A stretch of DNA of 64,000 nucleotides from Mangifera indica (GCF_011075055.1 NC_058153.1:2852001-2916000), one strand, 5' to 3'; counted from the first letter of the stretch, positions 52,979 to 64,000 are shown. The notes: generated from the sequence alone by a model not told the origin. Translations and numbers: made by a program.

Positions 52979-54536
52979 TTATGTTTCTTGGCCTGGATCA
53001 TTCTTCTCAAACACTTTCACCATCTCTTCCAAAGTCCTTCCTTTGGTCTCAGGCAAAAAGAAATAAAAATATACATCAGCTACCACCATGATTCCCGAAA
53101 GCACCAAAAACATCCCCCCGAAACTGATAGCCTCTGAAATGGACAGAAAAGACATCGCCACCGCCCCGCTCACCAACCGGTTCACCGATATTGCCAAGGC
53201 CGAAGCCTGTGCTCGTATCCTCGATGGAAATATCTCTGAAGAGTAAACCCAAGTTATAGGCCCAAGTCCTATGGAAAAGAAAGAAACATCTGCACAAACA
53301 GCAATTATGGAAACTACAATAGCCCACATGGGCTTATGGTTAGAGCTTTCAATGACCTTCGAGGCTCCGCCCAATACGGCCAATGACACAGCCATTCCGG
53401 TGGTGCCGATGAACAAAAGCGGCCGCCGTCCAAAACGGTCCAAAAATATAGCTGAAATTAATACAAACACAGTCTTGGATAATCCCATAATCACGTTTAC
53501 ACCAAACAGAGTTTTCTTGCTATGAATCCCTGCACCTTTGAACACCTGAGGAGTGTAGTAGATTACAGCATCATTGCCTGATGCTTGCATAAAAAAATTT
53601 ATACCAATCGCCGCCACAAGCATCCGGCGAACGGCGGGGGTTGGTCTGAGAATCTCCATCCAGACCCCTTTTGTATTGTTGTTTTTAGATTCTTCATGGG
53701 CTTTTACAATTTCTGCAAGTCTCAGCTCAGATTCATGAGAACTTTGAGAAGTTTTAATCAAAACCGCCTTCGCCTCCTCGATTCTATCTTTACTCACAAG
53801 CCAACGGGGGGATTCCGGCATGATGATAACCCCGGCGGCGATGATAACAGAAGGCACAGCGGCGATTCCGAGCATTAATCTCCAGTTGATGTTTGGAGAG
53901 AGACCCGAAAAGATATAGTTGGAGATGTAACCAAGGAGAATGCCCATCACAATGAAGAACTCAGGAAGAGAAGCAAGGAAACCCCGTTTAGAAGGGGGGG
54001 CAATTTCAGATGTATAAACGGGGGCAATCATTAGGGCATAGCCAACAGCAATGCCAGCAAGAAGACGGCCGGCTAAAAGAAGCCCATAATTTGGTGCTAG
54101 TCCCATTACAATTGCACCCACTAAAAACGTCATTGCTGCAAGAACAATAGTGTATCGTCTACCTATCAAATCTGAGGTTTTCCCAGAAAGCAATGATCCT
54201 ATAAGTGAACATACATTCAAACTACCCACTAAAATTTCTACCTTCACCGAATTGATTTTCATGGCATCTTTTATATAAAGAGCCGCCCCACTCATCACTC
54301 CAATATCTGCAAATACACCACTTGATCAATCAATCAAAATTCACATATTCATAAGACGATTAAAAAAATGTTAATAGAGTTATCCGGGGTGTTGAATTGA
54401 TAGAACAACAAAACTTACCGTAGCCTAAAAGGACAGAATTTGTAGAGGCCAAAAGAGAGCAGAGGAGGACGTACTTGTTGAAACCAGATTTTCGAGGGGG
54501 CTTTTGAGAATCGAGTTCAATGGACTCCACCTCCAT
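52979..54536 (-). CDS. Polyol/monosaccharide transporter (MFS), intact
   Basis: Two exons, 54536-54419 and 54306-52979, encode 481 residues. The donor is GTAAGT, the acceptor follows TATTTGCAG, and the intron splits the GYDIGVMSG codons, the same position as in the neighbouring transporter at 55.6 kb. It is a 12-helix sugar-porter of the plant polyol transporter (PLT/PMT) group, H+-coupled, probably in the plasma membrane. Signatures in order: GYDIGVMSGA in helix 1, DLIGRRYT in loop 2-3, PESPRWLVSK after helix 6, FMQASGNDAVIYYTPQVF in helix 7, DRFGRRPLLF in loop 8-9, GPITWVYSSEIFP in helix 10, and PETKGRTLEEM after helix 12. All motifs are intact. It is the live sister of the pseudogene at 43.2-45.0 kb. 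Likely substrates are linear polyols, inositol or hexoses; the exact one cannot be read from sequence. Confidence 0.9.
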
Positions 54537-55586
54537 TTCACGTTGGAGACGAATTACTTTGAAGAAGGAAAGTGGGATTTGAGAGAGAGTGGTGGATTGG
54601 ATTAGTATCAATTGCAGATGGGTGGCTTGATATAAGGGATGAAGAACACGTTCATTCTAACAGCATGACTATCTTCCCACCCAATCACATAGAACTTGTT
54701 TCAAGTACGCAGTTTTATTGCAAAGTAATGAAGCGGCTGCCTTCTAAAGTTTTATTTTTTCCGCAATATTATGTTACCATAATTTTTTCCATATAATTTA
54801 GGGATATTGGTAATATATTATATGATTAAATAATATTTTATTTTTAATTTAAAATAATCTATTTATAACATATAATTCATAACATATATTTTATATGGTT
54901 AAATTATATACTTAAAAATATATAAATATAATTTTATGATATTTTTTATACATTACATTGATCATGTTGCTTTTTCAGCCACATCCAAATTACTTTCTTA
55001 TCTAGCTTTCCATACACAAGTGGCTTATCTTAATTTTTGCCATATAAAGCATGTCATATCGTATACTGTGGTCCTTATGCTGTTTGATTTTCAAGAATTA
55101 CAAGGACATATTCCTTGGAGATGCGTTTAAGGTTAAAATATTTTGCCACTGGTTTTTAGGTTTTAATAGATTACGACTCCATTATCTTTATCACTCTCAA
55201 ATCTTGAAAGATTGATGACAATTTCACCCCCATCTAACTCCACAAACTTTGATCTACACAGGTGATTGGCTCGACTCAACAATACCATTCTCACAAACGT
55301 TCTGTAATGGCCTTGTTTATTACCATCGGAAATCTCTCATTTGACTGTAGTTGATGGACATTAGTGACATCCCTATCGAAGTCCGAATGGTCTGTCATAA
55401 TACATGAAAATATAAAATCATTTAAATTTGAACATCTTTCCAGGCATGTCATGCAAATGTATTAATATATGCAGAACAACAACATTCCAATTCAAAGAGT
55501 AAATTTTATTTTCTTGTATCCCTAACTTAAAAATAAGAACCTTTCCTAATAAATCCATCTCTTTACTAGCAATTTCCTCTCTGATT
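54537..55586. promoter_or_regulatory. Upstream region of the intact transporter; MITE copy
   Basis: On the minus strand this contains the transporter promoter. About 54640-54730 and 54977-55270 match the pseudogene's upstream DNA (45608-45735, 46040-46100 and 46390-46640), marking the extent of the duplication. An AT-rich MITE copy sits at about 54790-54935. The last 300 bp are the 3' side of the next transporter. Confidence 0.5.
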
Positions 55587-57224
55587 TCAATCGATGTTGT
55601 CTTCAAAGAGTAACTGAATCTCTTCCAAGCTTTTGCCTTTTGTTTCAGGTAGAAAGAAATAGAAGAAAATTGTACCCACTACCAAAATTCCTGAAAGTAC
55701 AAAGAACATTCCTCCAAATGTTATCTCCCTTGATATGCTTAGAAATGTCATAGCCACTATCCCACTCACCAACCGGTTGACCGAAATCACTAGGCTTGAA
55801 CCTTGGGCCCGAAACCTCGTCGGAAAAATCTCTGATGAGTAGACCCATGTAATGGGCCCAAGCCCGATCGAAAAGAACGAAACATCAGCGCAAACAGCTA
55901 CCACACACAAAGCAATAGCCCATTCTGGAGTACCATTTGACCTCCCAAGATACTTTGTGCCAAAGCCCAGTAAGGCTGAAGAAATGGCCATCCCACCAGA
56001 GCCCAAGAGTAATAAAGGCCGCCTGCCGAATTTGTCAGAGTAAAATGCCGATACAAGAACAAAGGAAGCCTTGGCAATTCCCATGATCACTGTAACAGCT
56101 ACAAGCTGCTTTCTGCTGTTAATTCCGGCATCCCTGAAGACTTCCGGGCTGTAATAAACGACAGCGTCGTTCCCGGAAGCTTGCATGAAGAAGTTAACTC
56201 CGATGGCGGCGATGAGAATCCTCCGAAGGGGTCTAGAAGGCCTTAGCAATAACTCTTTCCAAACTTCTTGACCTTGCCAATTCTTTGAAGAAGATGCAGG
56301 TTCAACAGTTTTCATCATTTCACTTAGTCTGAATTCAGCTTCCTCTTCCGAGTTTGAAGTTTTCATCAGGACCTGTTTTGCTTCCCCAAACCGGCCTTTC
56401 ATGATGAGCCATGGAGGGGACTCTGGCATCGCCATCACACCCAAAGCAACAACAATTGAAGGCAATGCCGCCAGCCCGAGCATGAGTCTCCAGTTTATAT
56501 TTTCCGGAAGGCTTGATAAAGCATAGTTGGAGATGTAACCTAGTAGAATTCCGATGGTGATGAAGACCTCCGGGAGGGAAGAGAGGAAACCTCTTGTTGA
56601 GGAGGGAGATATCTCCGCCGTATAAACTGGAGCAATCATGAGAGAGTAGCCAACTCCGATGCCGGCCACTAATCTTCCAGCCATAAGGAAGGAGAAAGAT
56701 GGTGCAAATCCCATCAGCAATGCACCTATCAGGAATGCTGTTGCTGCTAGAACAACGGTGTATCGCCTCCCTATACAATCAGAAGTCTTGCCGGCGGCAA
56801 GTGAACCCACCAATGAACATAAATTTAGGGAACCCACCAAGATCTCAACTTGGGTTGATGTGATCTTCAAATTGTCCCTGATGTAAAGCACTGCGCCACT
56901 CATTACCCCAATATCTGCAGATTGAATCTTTAAAAATTATATCAAATCTGACAGGAAAATTCAAAGGAATGCTGCAAATAGAAGATAAAAAAGCAAATAA
57001 AACTCACCATAACCCAACAGAATAGAGTTTGTGGAGGCCAAAATGGCAGCTGCAAGCGCATATTTATTGAAACGAGCCTTTCTACCACACTTTCTCCGCT
57101 TCTCGTTTCGAGGCACAAGGGGTGAAGCCTCCGTGGGCGGTGTTTCTTCATTTCCTGTCTCTGAATCAGGAAGTAGCCGGTAGTAGCAGCGCTTTTCTGG
57201 ATCTCCAGCAGAATTGAATTGCAT
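55587..57224 (-). CDS. Polyol/monosaccharide transporter (MFS), second intact copy
   Basis: Two exons, 57224-57008 and 56914-55587, encode 514 residues. The longer N-terminus (about 50 polar residues, MQFNSAGDPEKRCYYRLLP.., then the basic KRRKCGRKARFNKYAL) is cytosolic. The second exon has the same length (1,328 bp) and phase as in the 53-kb gene. Motifs: GYDIGVMSGAVLYI, DCIGRRYTVV, QASGNDAVVYYSPEVF, DKFGRRPLLL, GPITWVYSSEIFPTRFRAQG, PETKGKSLEEI. One change stands out: the post-helix-6 motif reads PESPPWLIMKGR, so the usual Arg of PESPRWL is Pro. Otherwise it is intact. Protein identity to the 53-kb gene is moderate, so the two diverged well before the 43-kb pseudogene formed. Substrate unknown; likely H+/polyol symport. 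Confidence 0.9.
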
Positions 57225-58400
57225 GATAGGAAAGATTAAAATTTACACCAAAAGGCTACGTAAAAACATCGAATTCAGAATAAAGAAAACAGAAAATGTT
57301 GAGGCGTGTGGTGGACACGAAATTATTGAGGGTAAGGGCTTTATAGTCGTCCAGAAGAATGGCAAAGTCTTATTTTCTTGATTAAAGCATCTTTCTGAAA
57401 AAGTGAGAAAACCAGGCAGGGCCTGCTAAATGCAGAAGGATATAAATGGACATACCAGCACAGCATGAGTTCATTTTTCCTAAATAAACATGTATACCTA
57501 TTTTCTTATTTATTTAACCATCTATACACGACAAAACTTACCCACTAAATCATGAGACCCAGGTGGGTTTTAATTTGGCTTTTACCACATTAATTATATT
57601 GCCATCTGGAGGGAAGGCAAGTGGCAATTTTTTCAAGCTACAAAATCTTATTTGATTAGGATATTTTTCTTTTCACAATTAATCACATTAAATGAATAAA
57701 ATTATAAATTTAATATTTTATAAAATTAGAATAATTACTTTTATGTTTGAACTTTTTTATCATTAATATTATTTTTTACCGTTAGAAATAATAATAAATT
57801 AAATCGGGTCAAATTTAATAGGTTAAATCCATGGGTTCATTGGTTAATTTTTTATTAAAAATATATTTTGATTAAAAAAAATTTTAAATCATTCTTTTCT
57901 AAATCATTATCGATAATAAGTCGTATCAACCTGACCTACAGATTTTTTGTCTAAGCTTACGGCCGAAACCTGACCACTACAATAATAGGCTGAACTTTCC
58001 TATCCTAAACTTGTTTTCCAGACTTCGGATTGGTCTAATCTAATTGACATCTCTATTTCGGCAAACTTTCTTTTAAGCCTGCTTTGGTCTGATCCCACTA
58101 ATATTTCTTAAACATTAGGTCCAAGCTGCTTCTGTCTCTCACTGGCCCCTCATTTTCAGGGAGGTAAAAGGTAGACTCTTCTGGTATAACAATTATGCCT
58201 GTTCATAAGTTATATTGAGATTATTATTATTGTTAATGTCTCAATCTGTCAAAATCATCTAATATGAACGCAAGTATCAAAAAGAATATTCTCTGTGAAT
58301 CGAAAACTTTCTGTGAATGCTTTGCAAGATCATTCAGTCTCGTTTATTGAATCCGGATAAAAACCCTATAGGACTAATACAACAAAAGACAAGGAAATAC
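57225..58400. promoter_or_regulatory. Upstream region of the second transporter and intergenic DNA
   Basis: The first several hundred bp should contain the minus-strand promoter of the 55.6-kb transporter. Further on, about 57780-58100 is AT-rich with cctgacc/ggtctgat-type phrases that look like repeat debris. No gene is seen. Confidence 0.35.
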
Positions 58401-58402
58401 AA

Positions 58403-58790
58403 TTGCTCAAAAAGTTTAAACAGGGAAGGCCAAAAATTAGGCTAAAGACAGTACATTCCAAGCATGAAGGTCCATGTATCATTCCTCCAATAGCTAAATC
58501 AAAATCCCATGTAATTCATCTAAGTTCAATGCAACTAATGAGGAATGAAGATTTGGAAGCAAGCACAGACTACACAAGGAAAAACAAGCCACTAGATGAT
58601 ATCACAAAGTCTACATGGAGACAAGACTGTACAACTAAAGGTCGACAGAGAGAGCAGAGGGGAAGCAATGATGTAGGTCTATATTTGCAAACACTTAAAA
58701 ACCAAGACAACTTTGTGAATGTAACAAGGGTGTGACTCAATTAAATGGGGGAGAATGTAATGTCCACCCTGAATTCGAAGATCGATAAGT
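58403..58790 (+). mobile_element. 3' end remnant of an LTR retrotransposon
   Basis: An open frame of 110 codons (58403-58735), Lys/Arg-rich and without a domain I recognise, ends shortly before gggggagaa (58747-58755), a typical polypurine tract. This is followed at once by TGTAATGTCC, a common start of plant LTRs. The match stops close to the TraB-like gene's terminal exon (stop at 58803), so the LTR is truncated or diverged. The tract and LTR start are seen; the coding assignment is inference. Confidence 0.45.
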
Positions 58791-58802
58791 GGATGAAAGC
58801 TT

Positions 58803-61471
58803 TCACATCACTACCGCATTACGAACATATTGATAAACTATCGATGCAATTTGGGAGATCCAGTGAACTGTAGTGCCAAAAATAAAAGTCCAGAACCAGA
58901 GATCCAATGCAAGGACCAATGAAAGAATGAGCAGAGCTAGAGTTTGGTAGCGATTCAAAGGCCAACCTAAAGCTTCGGCCATTGTCTTCAGAAATGGGAG
59001 GGAATTGATATTCAACTCTTGATTTCTAATGGACCAAGCTGTTATCCATTGAACCTGGGAAGGAAACAGGTCCAACTCCTCCCTTAGCCGCCTTGACAAG
59101 TCCAGCATGTGGCCACTACCATACAGAATGGCAATCTTACTGTGCCCCTCATCAATTGCTCTTCCAAGTGCTTCAATGGCAGCCCCGTTTCTCTCACAAA
59201 CGATAACAGAACTCTCCTCTACATCTACTTTCATTTGACTGGACCTGTATTATAAATACTTTCAGCTCAATTCTCTAATCGGAAAAGATTCACCAAAAAT
59301 AACAAAATCCTAACACACACTATTAGAATCAATTTCAGTCCCCATCCTTTTTCTAGCTACTGATGTAAATTAGCGATCCTCAATCAAAATTAGATGCAGC
59401 ATGTAAACCAGAGAATGGAAACATACTAAAACCTTAAAGGTGGCACAAGGGAGACATCAAATGGTTTAGCATCTGAAATTCATGAAGTAATACTACATAT
59501 ATAAACAAATCTTACTAACTTATTCCTACAATCTGATGTGGTGGATTATGGTTAGGTAACTTTGAGGTGAGAGAAAAAATAAATAATCACATCACTAAAT
59601 CACACGTTGTCACTTTAGTTTGTACAGATAAATTAGTAAGATTTGTTTATATACATAGTTTTATTCGAAATTCATGACCCTTTTATTTGGTGGAAATGAT
59701 CAAAAGTTGGATCCCACCTAACACAAAACTAGAGATAAATGAAGAAACAATGCTCTTAGTAAGATCAGAATATCACCATAAAAAAATTTCCTTTCAGATA
59801 GCTGATTACAAATTTGAACATTCTAGAATTGTTTTTTCAGCATTAGCAAGCAGTAGTTCTACGTCAGTCACTACAAAGGCCAAGTTATATTGTGTGAAGA
59901 GAACAACTTGATAGCAGTATGTCATTCCAAAACCAGCAAAATTGGTACATGATATAACACGAGACACCGATAATCACATCTTGAAGCAACTATCACATCT
60001 ATGTCAGTAAAACAAATTAACTGATCGATACTTACTCAGACGTAAATTGCTTTGCCAGGAAAACCTTAATAGCTGCACAAAAGTCAAGCCTAGATAATGC
60101 TTCTAGCTCTGGATATTCTGATGGCTGACTTCCCACATCCGAGCAGATACTTCCAATAATGACAAGAAAAACAAGTGGCATAGGAAGCACACGTGAAGCT
60201 TTTAGAAGCTTGGATCTCCAAGTACCAAGGTCTTCTGGAATTGAAGGCTGCACCATAGCTTTAGTTGGTTTGAGGGTCATATTCCCTGCAGATTTGAAGA
60301 AGCTTTCACCTTTTTTAAGCTGAAAGAACAATAAAGCAGTATAAAAATGTGGGAGTCAGCTGACCTGACATATAGAGCACGGATACAGAAATTAATCGAC
60401 ACTTGAGGAATGTATATAATCATTAATGGCTGAAAATTTCCTTTCTAAAAACCCAGAACACTAAAACAAATATGTTAAAAGAAAGCAGAATGGCAAGTAT
60501 TTTTGACTTCCTTCCTAATCAATTTAATGTAAGCTGAAGTAACTCCCAAAAGCTTATATAAAGAGACAGAGAAATTAGCAAAAGCAAAGATGAATTACCA
60601 GAAGTAACTTGAAAGTCTCGTAATCAAGATCTGCATTATACCAATTCTCAGCTTTGTAATCAAGGCAGTCTAATTGAAAATCAAGCATAAGAATTCGAGC
60701 CATCTGCCTTTGAAACCATTCTACAATGTTGAAACCCCGTGAGCGTGAACCTTTGAGTTTCTTTGTAGCAGCAGGATTTCTTCTGTTTTCTAAACTTTTC
60801 CTACTAGCCACCATCTCATAAAGGATACAATCATAGTTCTCAAGTTCCTTCTGGAGAGTTTCAAAATATCTTACATAGGAAATTTTACATCAATTTATCA
60901 AAGTTAAAAAAAAAAAAAAAAAACCAGAAAGAGAACCGGGACAAATCGCAATTGAAAATAACTAAAATAATACGTACTCTTTATCAGCGATGTGAATTGT
61001 TGAGACTAAATCAACCTGAAAAACCCCAAATTTAAAAACCATATAAGAAAAGAAAAGAAAGATAAGAGATAAAGGTAAAATAAATAAAGTGATTGTATGT
61101 GTATGTGCCTGAAGAAAAGGGGGAAGAAGAGACCAAGGAAGCTTCTTTTTGTAAGAAACAACAGCAGTCTGCAACTAAGCGGTGCCTTTCCAGCTACCTC
61201 TTTTGAATCTCATAAAATCGGCAATTGAATAATTCTCCGAAAACTGCTCCGCAGAGCCATCTTCAATCAACGAAGATGAAGCAACTATTTTCAAAGAAGG
61301 AAATCTCAGAGGTTTTTGTTTCGAGAGTCTTGAAGGAATAGGGTTGAAGGGCCTGAAGTTACATAAAGTAAAACTGAATCTGAGCCTGCAAGGAGAAGAG
61401 GTGGAACATGAGTCCGTGAAAAGAAAGGGTAGTATGGAGACCATCACTTCTGTCTCGCTCTTCACAAACAA
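58803..61471 (-). CDS. TraB-like plastid/membrane protein, interrupted by an in-frame TAG
   Basis: Five exons on the minus strand: 61471 (or ATG at 61441) to 61109, 61015-60978, 60869-60599, 60319-60036, 59244-58803. About 465 codons. The first about 60 residues look like a chloroplast transit peptide. The conserved part includes LQTAVVSYKKKLPWSL, VDLVSTIHIADKEYFETLQ, YDCILYEMVASRK, VIVCERNGAAIEALGRAID, KIAILYGSGHMLDLSRRLREE and WITAWSIRN, a pattern of the TraB/PrgY-GumN-like family whose biochemistry in plants is poorly known. Hydrophobic helices follow near PLVFLVIIGSIC and the C-terminal LALLILSLVLALDLWFW. A TAG at 61177-61175 interrupts exon 1 between WKGTA and LQTAVV in an open frame. 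Intron 1 begins with GC, not GT. All other junctions are GT-AG and in frame. It may be a nonsense allele, a recent pseudogene or a base error. Confidence 0.75.
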
Positions 61472-61892
61472 ATGGATTCGCTCCTGTTTCTGTTTTTTAC
61501 CAGACTTCTGGGGTTTTGGCTTATTTGGTTTTATATATTTATTTATTTTTGTTATTATTATTTTTAGGTAATGAGAAACTGATTGAGCTATGATTAATCG
61601 AGACTAACTTAACTATATCTAATAAGTAAAACTCTAAATTTAATAATTAATTTTATAATTATTAGATTAGACTATTCAAGATTTTTGTTATAATTATTTC
61701 TATCTTTTTTTTTTACTCGATCGATTACATTATTAAGTGATCGATTCCATAATTATTATATTAAATAAATAAAAAGATTAATCTTGATTCCTGTAAAACT
61801 GTAAATGCATTCATCATGCTCCAAATACACCAAGCACTTGCTTGTTAGCCATGGCAATTAATGTTACAAATGGATGAAAAATTATGAGTAAT
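61472..61892. other. Short intergenic gap
   Basis: About 420 bp between the TraB-like start and the 3' end of the ankyrin-AAA gene, both on the minus strand. It must serve as promoter for the former and terminator region for the latter. An AT-rich stretch with gatcgattac/gatcgattcc near 61720-61745 is present. No separate gene. Confidence 0.4.
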
Positions 61893-64000
61893 TTATCTTA
61901 ACAAAAGCTGTAACCCTGCTTCTAAATCCTCTAAGGTGATAGTTCTCAATTCATCAGTGTCTATACAGTCAAAACTGAGCCTAAGATCCAAATTCTCCCT
62001 AGCATTGACTAACAACGGATCCACTAAACCTCCATTCATCTCCTTCCTCTGTTTTTCTGTTGTCACTCTCTCTATAAGACCAGCAATGGCCTCTATGCTA
62101 CAGGAAGAATGCAATTTAAAACCATACAGCAAGCTATCCTCTCCTTGATTGTTCATCTTGATATGGAGGATACTAGCTAGTTCTTCAGAACTGAAATCAT
62201 TAAAATGAAAAAACTTGGTGACCCTTCGGCAGAAGCCTTCGTTGGAAGCAATTACACGTTTCATTGGTTCACTATAGCCGGCAAATATGACAACAACTTT
62301 TCCACTGTCCATTACAGACATGATCTCTTCTAAGGCTTCCAACCCATAGTCCTTATCATCCGATTTCTGCACGGGTATGAGGCGATACGCTTCGTCCACA
62401 AACAGAATTCCTCCCTCTGCTTCTTTGATCTGTGCATGATACATTGTATATTAGAGCGTTAAAAAAAGTTTGCTGTAACAATAAAAGTTTAAAACGTGAT
62501 TTAAGAAAGTTAAGTGGAGGACCTTTCTTCTAGTTTTTGGTCCAGTATGACCAACAAATTCTCCAACCAAATCTGTCCGCTGTACTTCTGTTACCTTGTC
62601 AGTTGGTAGAATCCCCACCATATAAAGTAATCTTCCAAGAATTCGAGCTATCATCATCTTACCTGTTTGATATAAAAAAATCATCTGATCATTTAACCGA
62701 ACAAGATATAACATGTGATCTACATTATATAACGTTTATTTCATGAAAATTACATGAACAAATCAACCACTAAATCTTTATTCGTCATTCCTCCTGCTTC
62801 TCAAACCAAAACCGGAGTCTTAAAAGATATTGTTAAAGGCATCATAAGAAAGAAAAGAAGCATCAAATACTAATCAAGATCATAATTGGCACACTCCTAG
62901 AAGTTATATTACCATAAGAACATGAAGGATTGAACTTCACCACAAACAGAAAAGATTCGTACTAAGATAGGAAGGTCTAAAAGAGGAGCAGTTAGTGAGT
63001 TACATATACTTTCTTAAGGATTTTTAATGCACCAGTGGAATCAAATCAGAGAGAAATAAAGAGAAAAATAGGGGGAGGACAAAACAAGAAAGCATAGGTA
63101 AAATCGCAACAACAAATACATCATAATTTCTAACAACAAAGAAAGGAAGCAGAATGACACAAAAATACAAACATATCAGCATTCATTCACTCAAAAAGAA
63201 ATTAAAAAACAATTACCTGTTCCTGGATTGCCCAGGAATGCCATATGAGGAGGTCTTCTAGTGCCTACTTTCAGTCCAAGGGCCCTGCGCCTCTCATCCA
63301 AAAGCATACCCTTTGCCCATTTCAGAAGTTGTATCTTAAGCTCATGCAACCCAACAATTTTTGATAGTTCATTTTCAAGCTCATCCATCTTGGCTTTTGT
63401 CTGGCTGCAAGCTTCAAGTGCCCTACTCTTTTGCTGCTCTTCATGATGCCAGAGTAACAGTTCACGCAACATTCCACTTCCTGGGCCTTTCAACAGATGA
63501 TCAAGAGGAGTCATGCCCTCCTACAATTCAAAGGTTACACCAGTACAACTATTTAGCAAGACAGAATATTCTAAAAACTTCAAATGCACAGCACAATTGT
63601 AATCCATATTACGTTGTCCACAGCGCTGCAATCAGCATTATTCTCAAGCAATGTCTTGACAGTTGAGCAGTCTTCAGCTCGGATTCAGTACCAAACAGAA
63701 AGGTGTAGCGGTGTCATTCCATTCTGCATGTAAAAGATAACGAATTCAACCATATTCCAGAATAGATTAAATATTCTCCAAAAAGAGGGCCTAAGGTGCT
63801 CGAGGAATTACATTAGCTTTGGCTTCAATAAAAGCACCATGAGCAAGAAGTAAGCGTGCAGCCTCGTTGCACCCATTCTTGGCAGCCATATGCAGAGGAG
63901 TTTCTCCATACTGCAAAACTTAATAAATTAGTTCCAAAAATATATAACCCAATGTAATAAACACTCAATTAATTCAAAAGGGATATTCTTTAAGTCACAT
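61893..64000 (-). CDS. Ankyrin-repeat AAA ATPase (CbxX/CfqX type), partial, with in-frame TGA
   Basis: Minus-strand gene cut by the window edge. Visible exons in transcript order: 63910-63812, 63723-63613, 63520-63217, 62662-62523, 62429-61893; all are GT-AG and in frame. The first encode ankyrin repeats (YGETPLHMAAKNGCNEAARL, NGMTPLHLSV, EGMTPLDHLL). A linker helix follows, then one AAA domain: Walker A GNPGTGK (split by an intron), Walker B GGILFVDEAY, VVVIFAGYSEPM, and a C-terminal lid (GGLVDPLLVNARENLDLR). This layout matches Arabidopsis At3g24530 from memory; the relatives CbbX/CfxQ remodel Rubisco in algae and bacteria. Within the second visible exon the frame holds TGA (63687-63685) where relatives should read a Ser (WYSI-like), then continues conserved (RAEDCSTVKTLLENNADCSA). 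It is either a nonsense allele, a pseudogene or a base error. Confidence 0.82.

Noticed and set aside
61143..61190. A 29-bp intron (GTAGCT...TTGCAG) removing the TAG from the TraB-like gene
   Set aside because: Too short for a plant intron; the minimum is about 60 bp or more.

Overview
The window is nuclear DNA from a eudicot plant, probably a rosid (species not identifiable by eye). The evidence is AT-rich intergenic DNA, GT-AG introns and plant-only families: class C heat-shock factor, OVATE family protein, YUCCA auxin monooxygenase, polyol transporters and plant kinesin-13. I saw no prokaryotic, organellar or viral gene set.

Layout. 1-4.0 kb (- strand): one doubtful small gene and a two-exon plastid-type protein. 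4.7-7.8 kb (-): a complete seven-exon UBC37-type ubiquitin-conjugating enzyme, divergent from a complete twelve-exon kinesin-13B at 9.1-13.6 kb (+). 20.0-21.0 kb (+): HSFC1. 21-31.9 kb: gene-poor, with tandem repeats and transposon debris. 32.0-34.5 kb (+): a YUCCA2-like gene. 39.5-40.3 kb (-): an OVATE family protein. 41-55 kb: two foldback/MITE-type elements, a heavily damaged polyol transporter pseudogene, a YUCCA fragment and an intact polyol transporter. 55.6-57.2 kb (-): a second intact polyol transporter. 58.8-64 kb (-): a TraB-like plastid/membrane protein gene and an ankyrin-AAA ATPase gene that runs off the right edge. Each of these last two carries one in-frame stop in otherwise well conserved coding sequence.

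From memory, UBC37, HSFC1 and the ankyrin-AAA gene are near neighbours on Arabidopsis chromosome 3 (At3g24515, At3g24520, At3g24530), so the window looks like an expanded version of that block. Genes here are not an operon. The shared histories are the transporter tandem duplication and the partial YUCCA duplication.

I found no convincing new biochemical system. The most informative signal is the transporter array. A live and a dead copy share flanks, and the dead copy has three transposon insertions absent from the live one (a TRIM-like element in the 5' region, a TG...CA element with a TATA duplication in the coding sequence, a Tourist-like MITE with a TAA duplication at the 3' side). It also has a deletion of about 305 bp patched with templated filler. 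Next are the two nonsense codons in adjacent genes, a GC-AG intron beside one of them, and several dispersed MITE families whose ends can be read directly.
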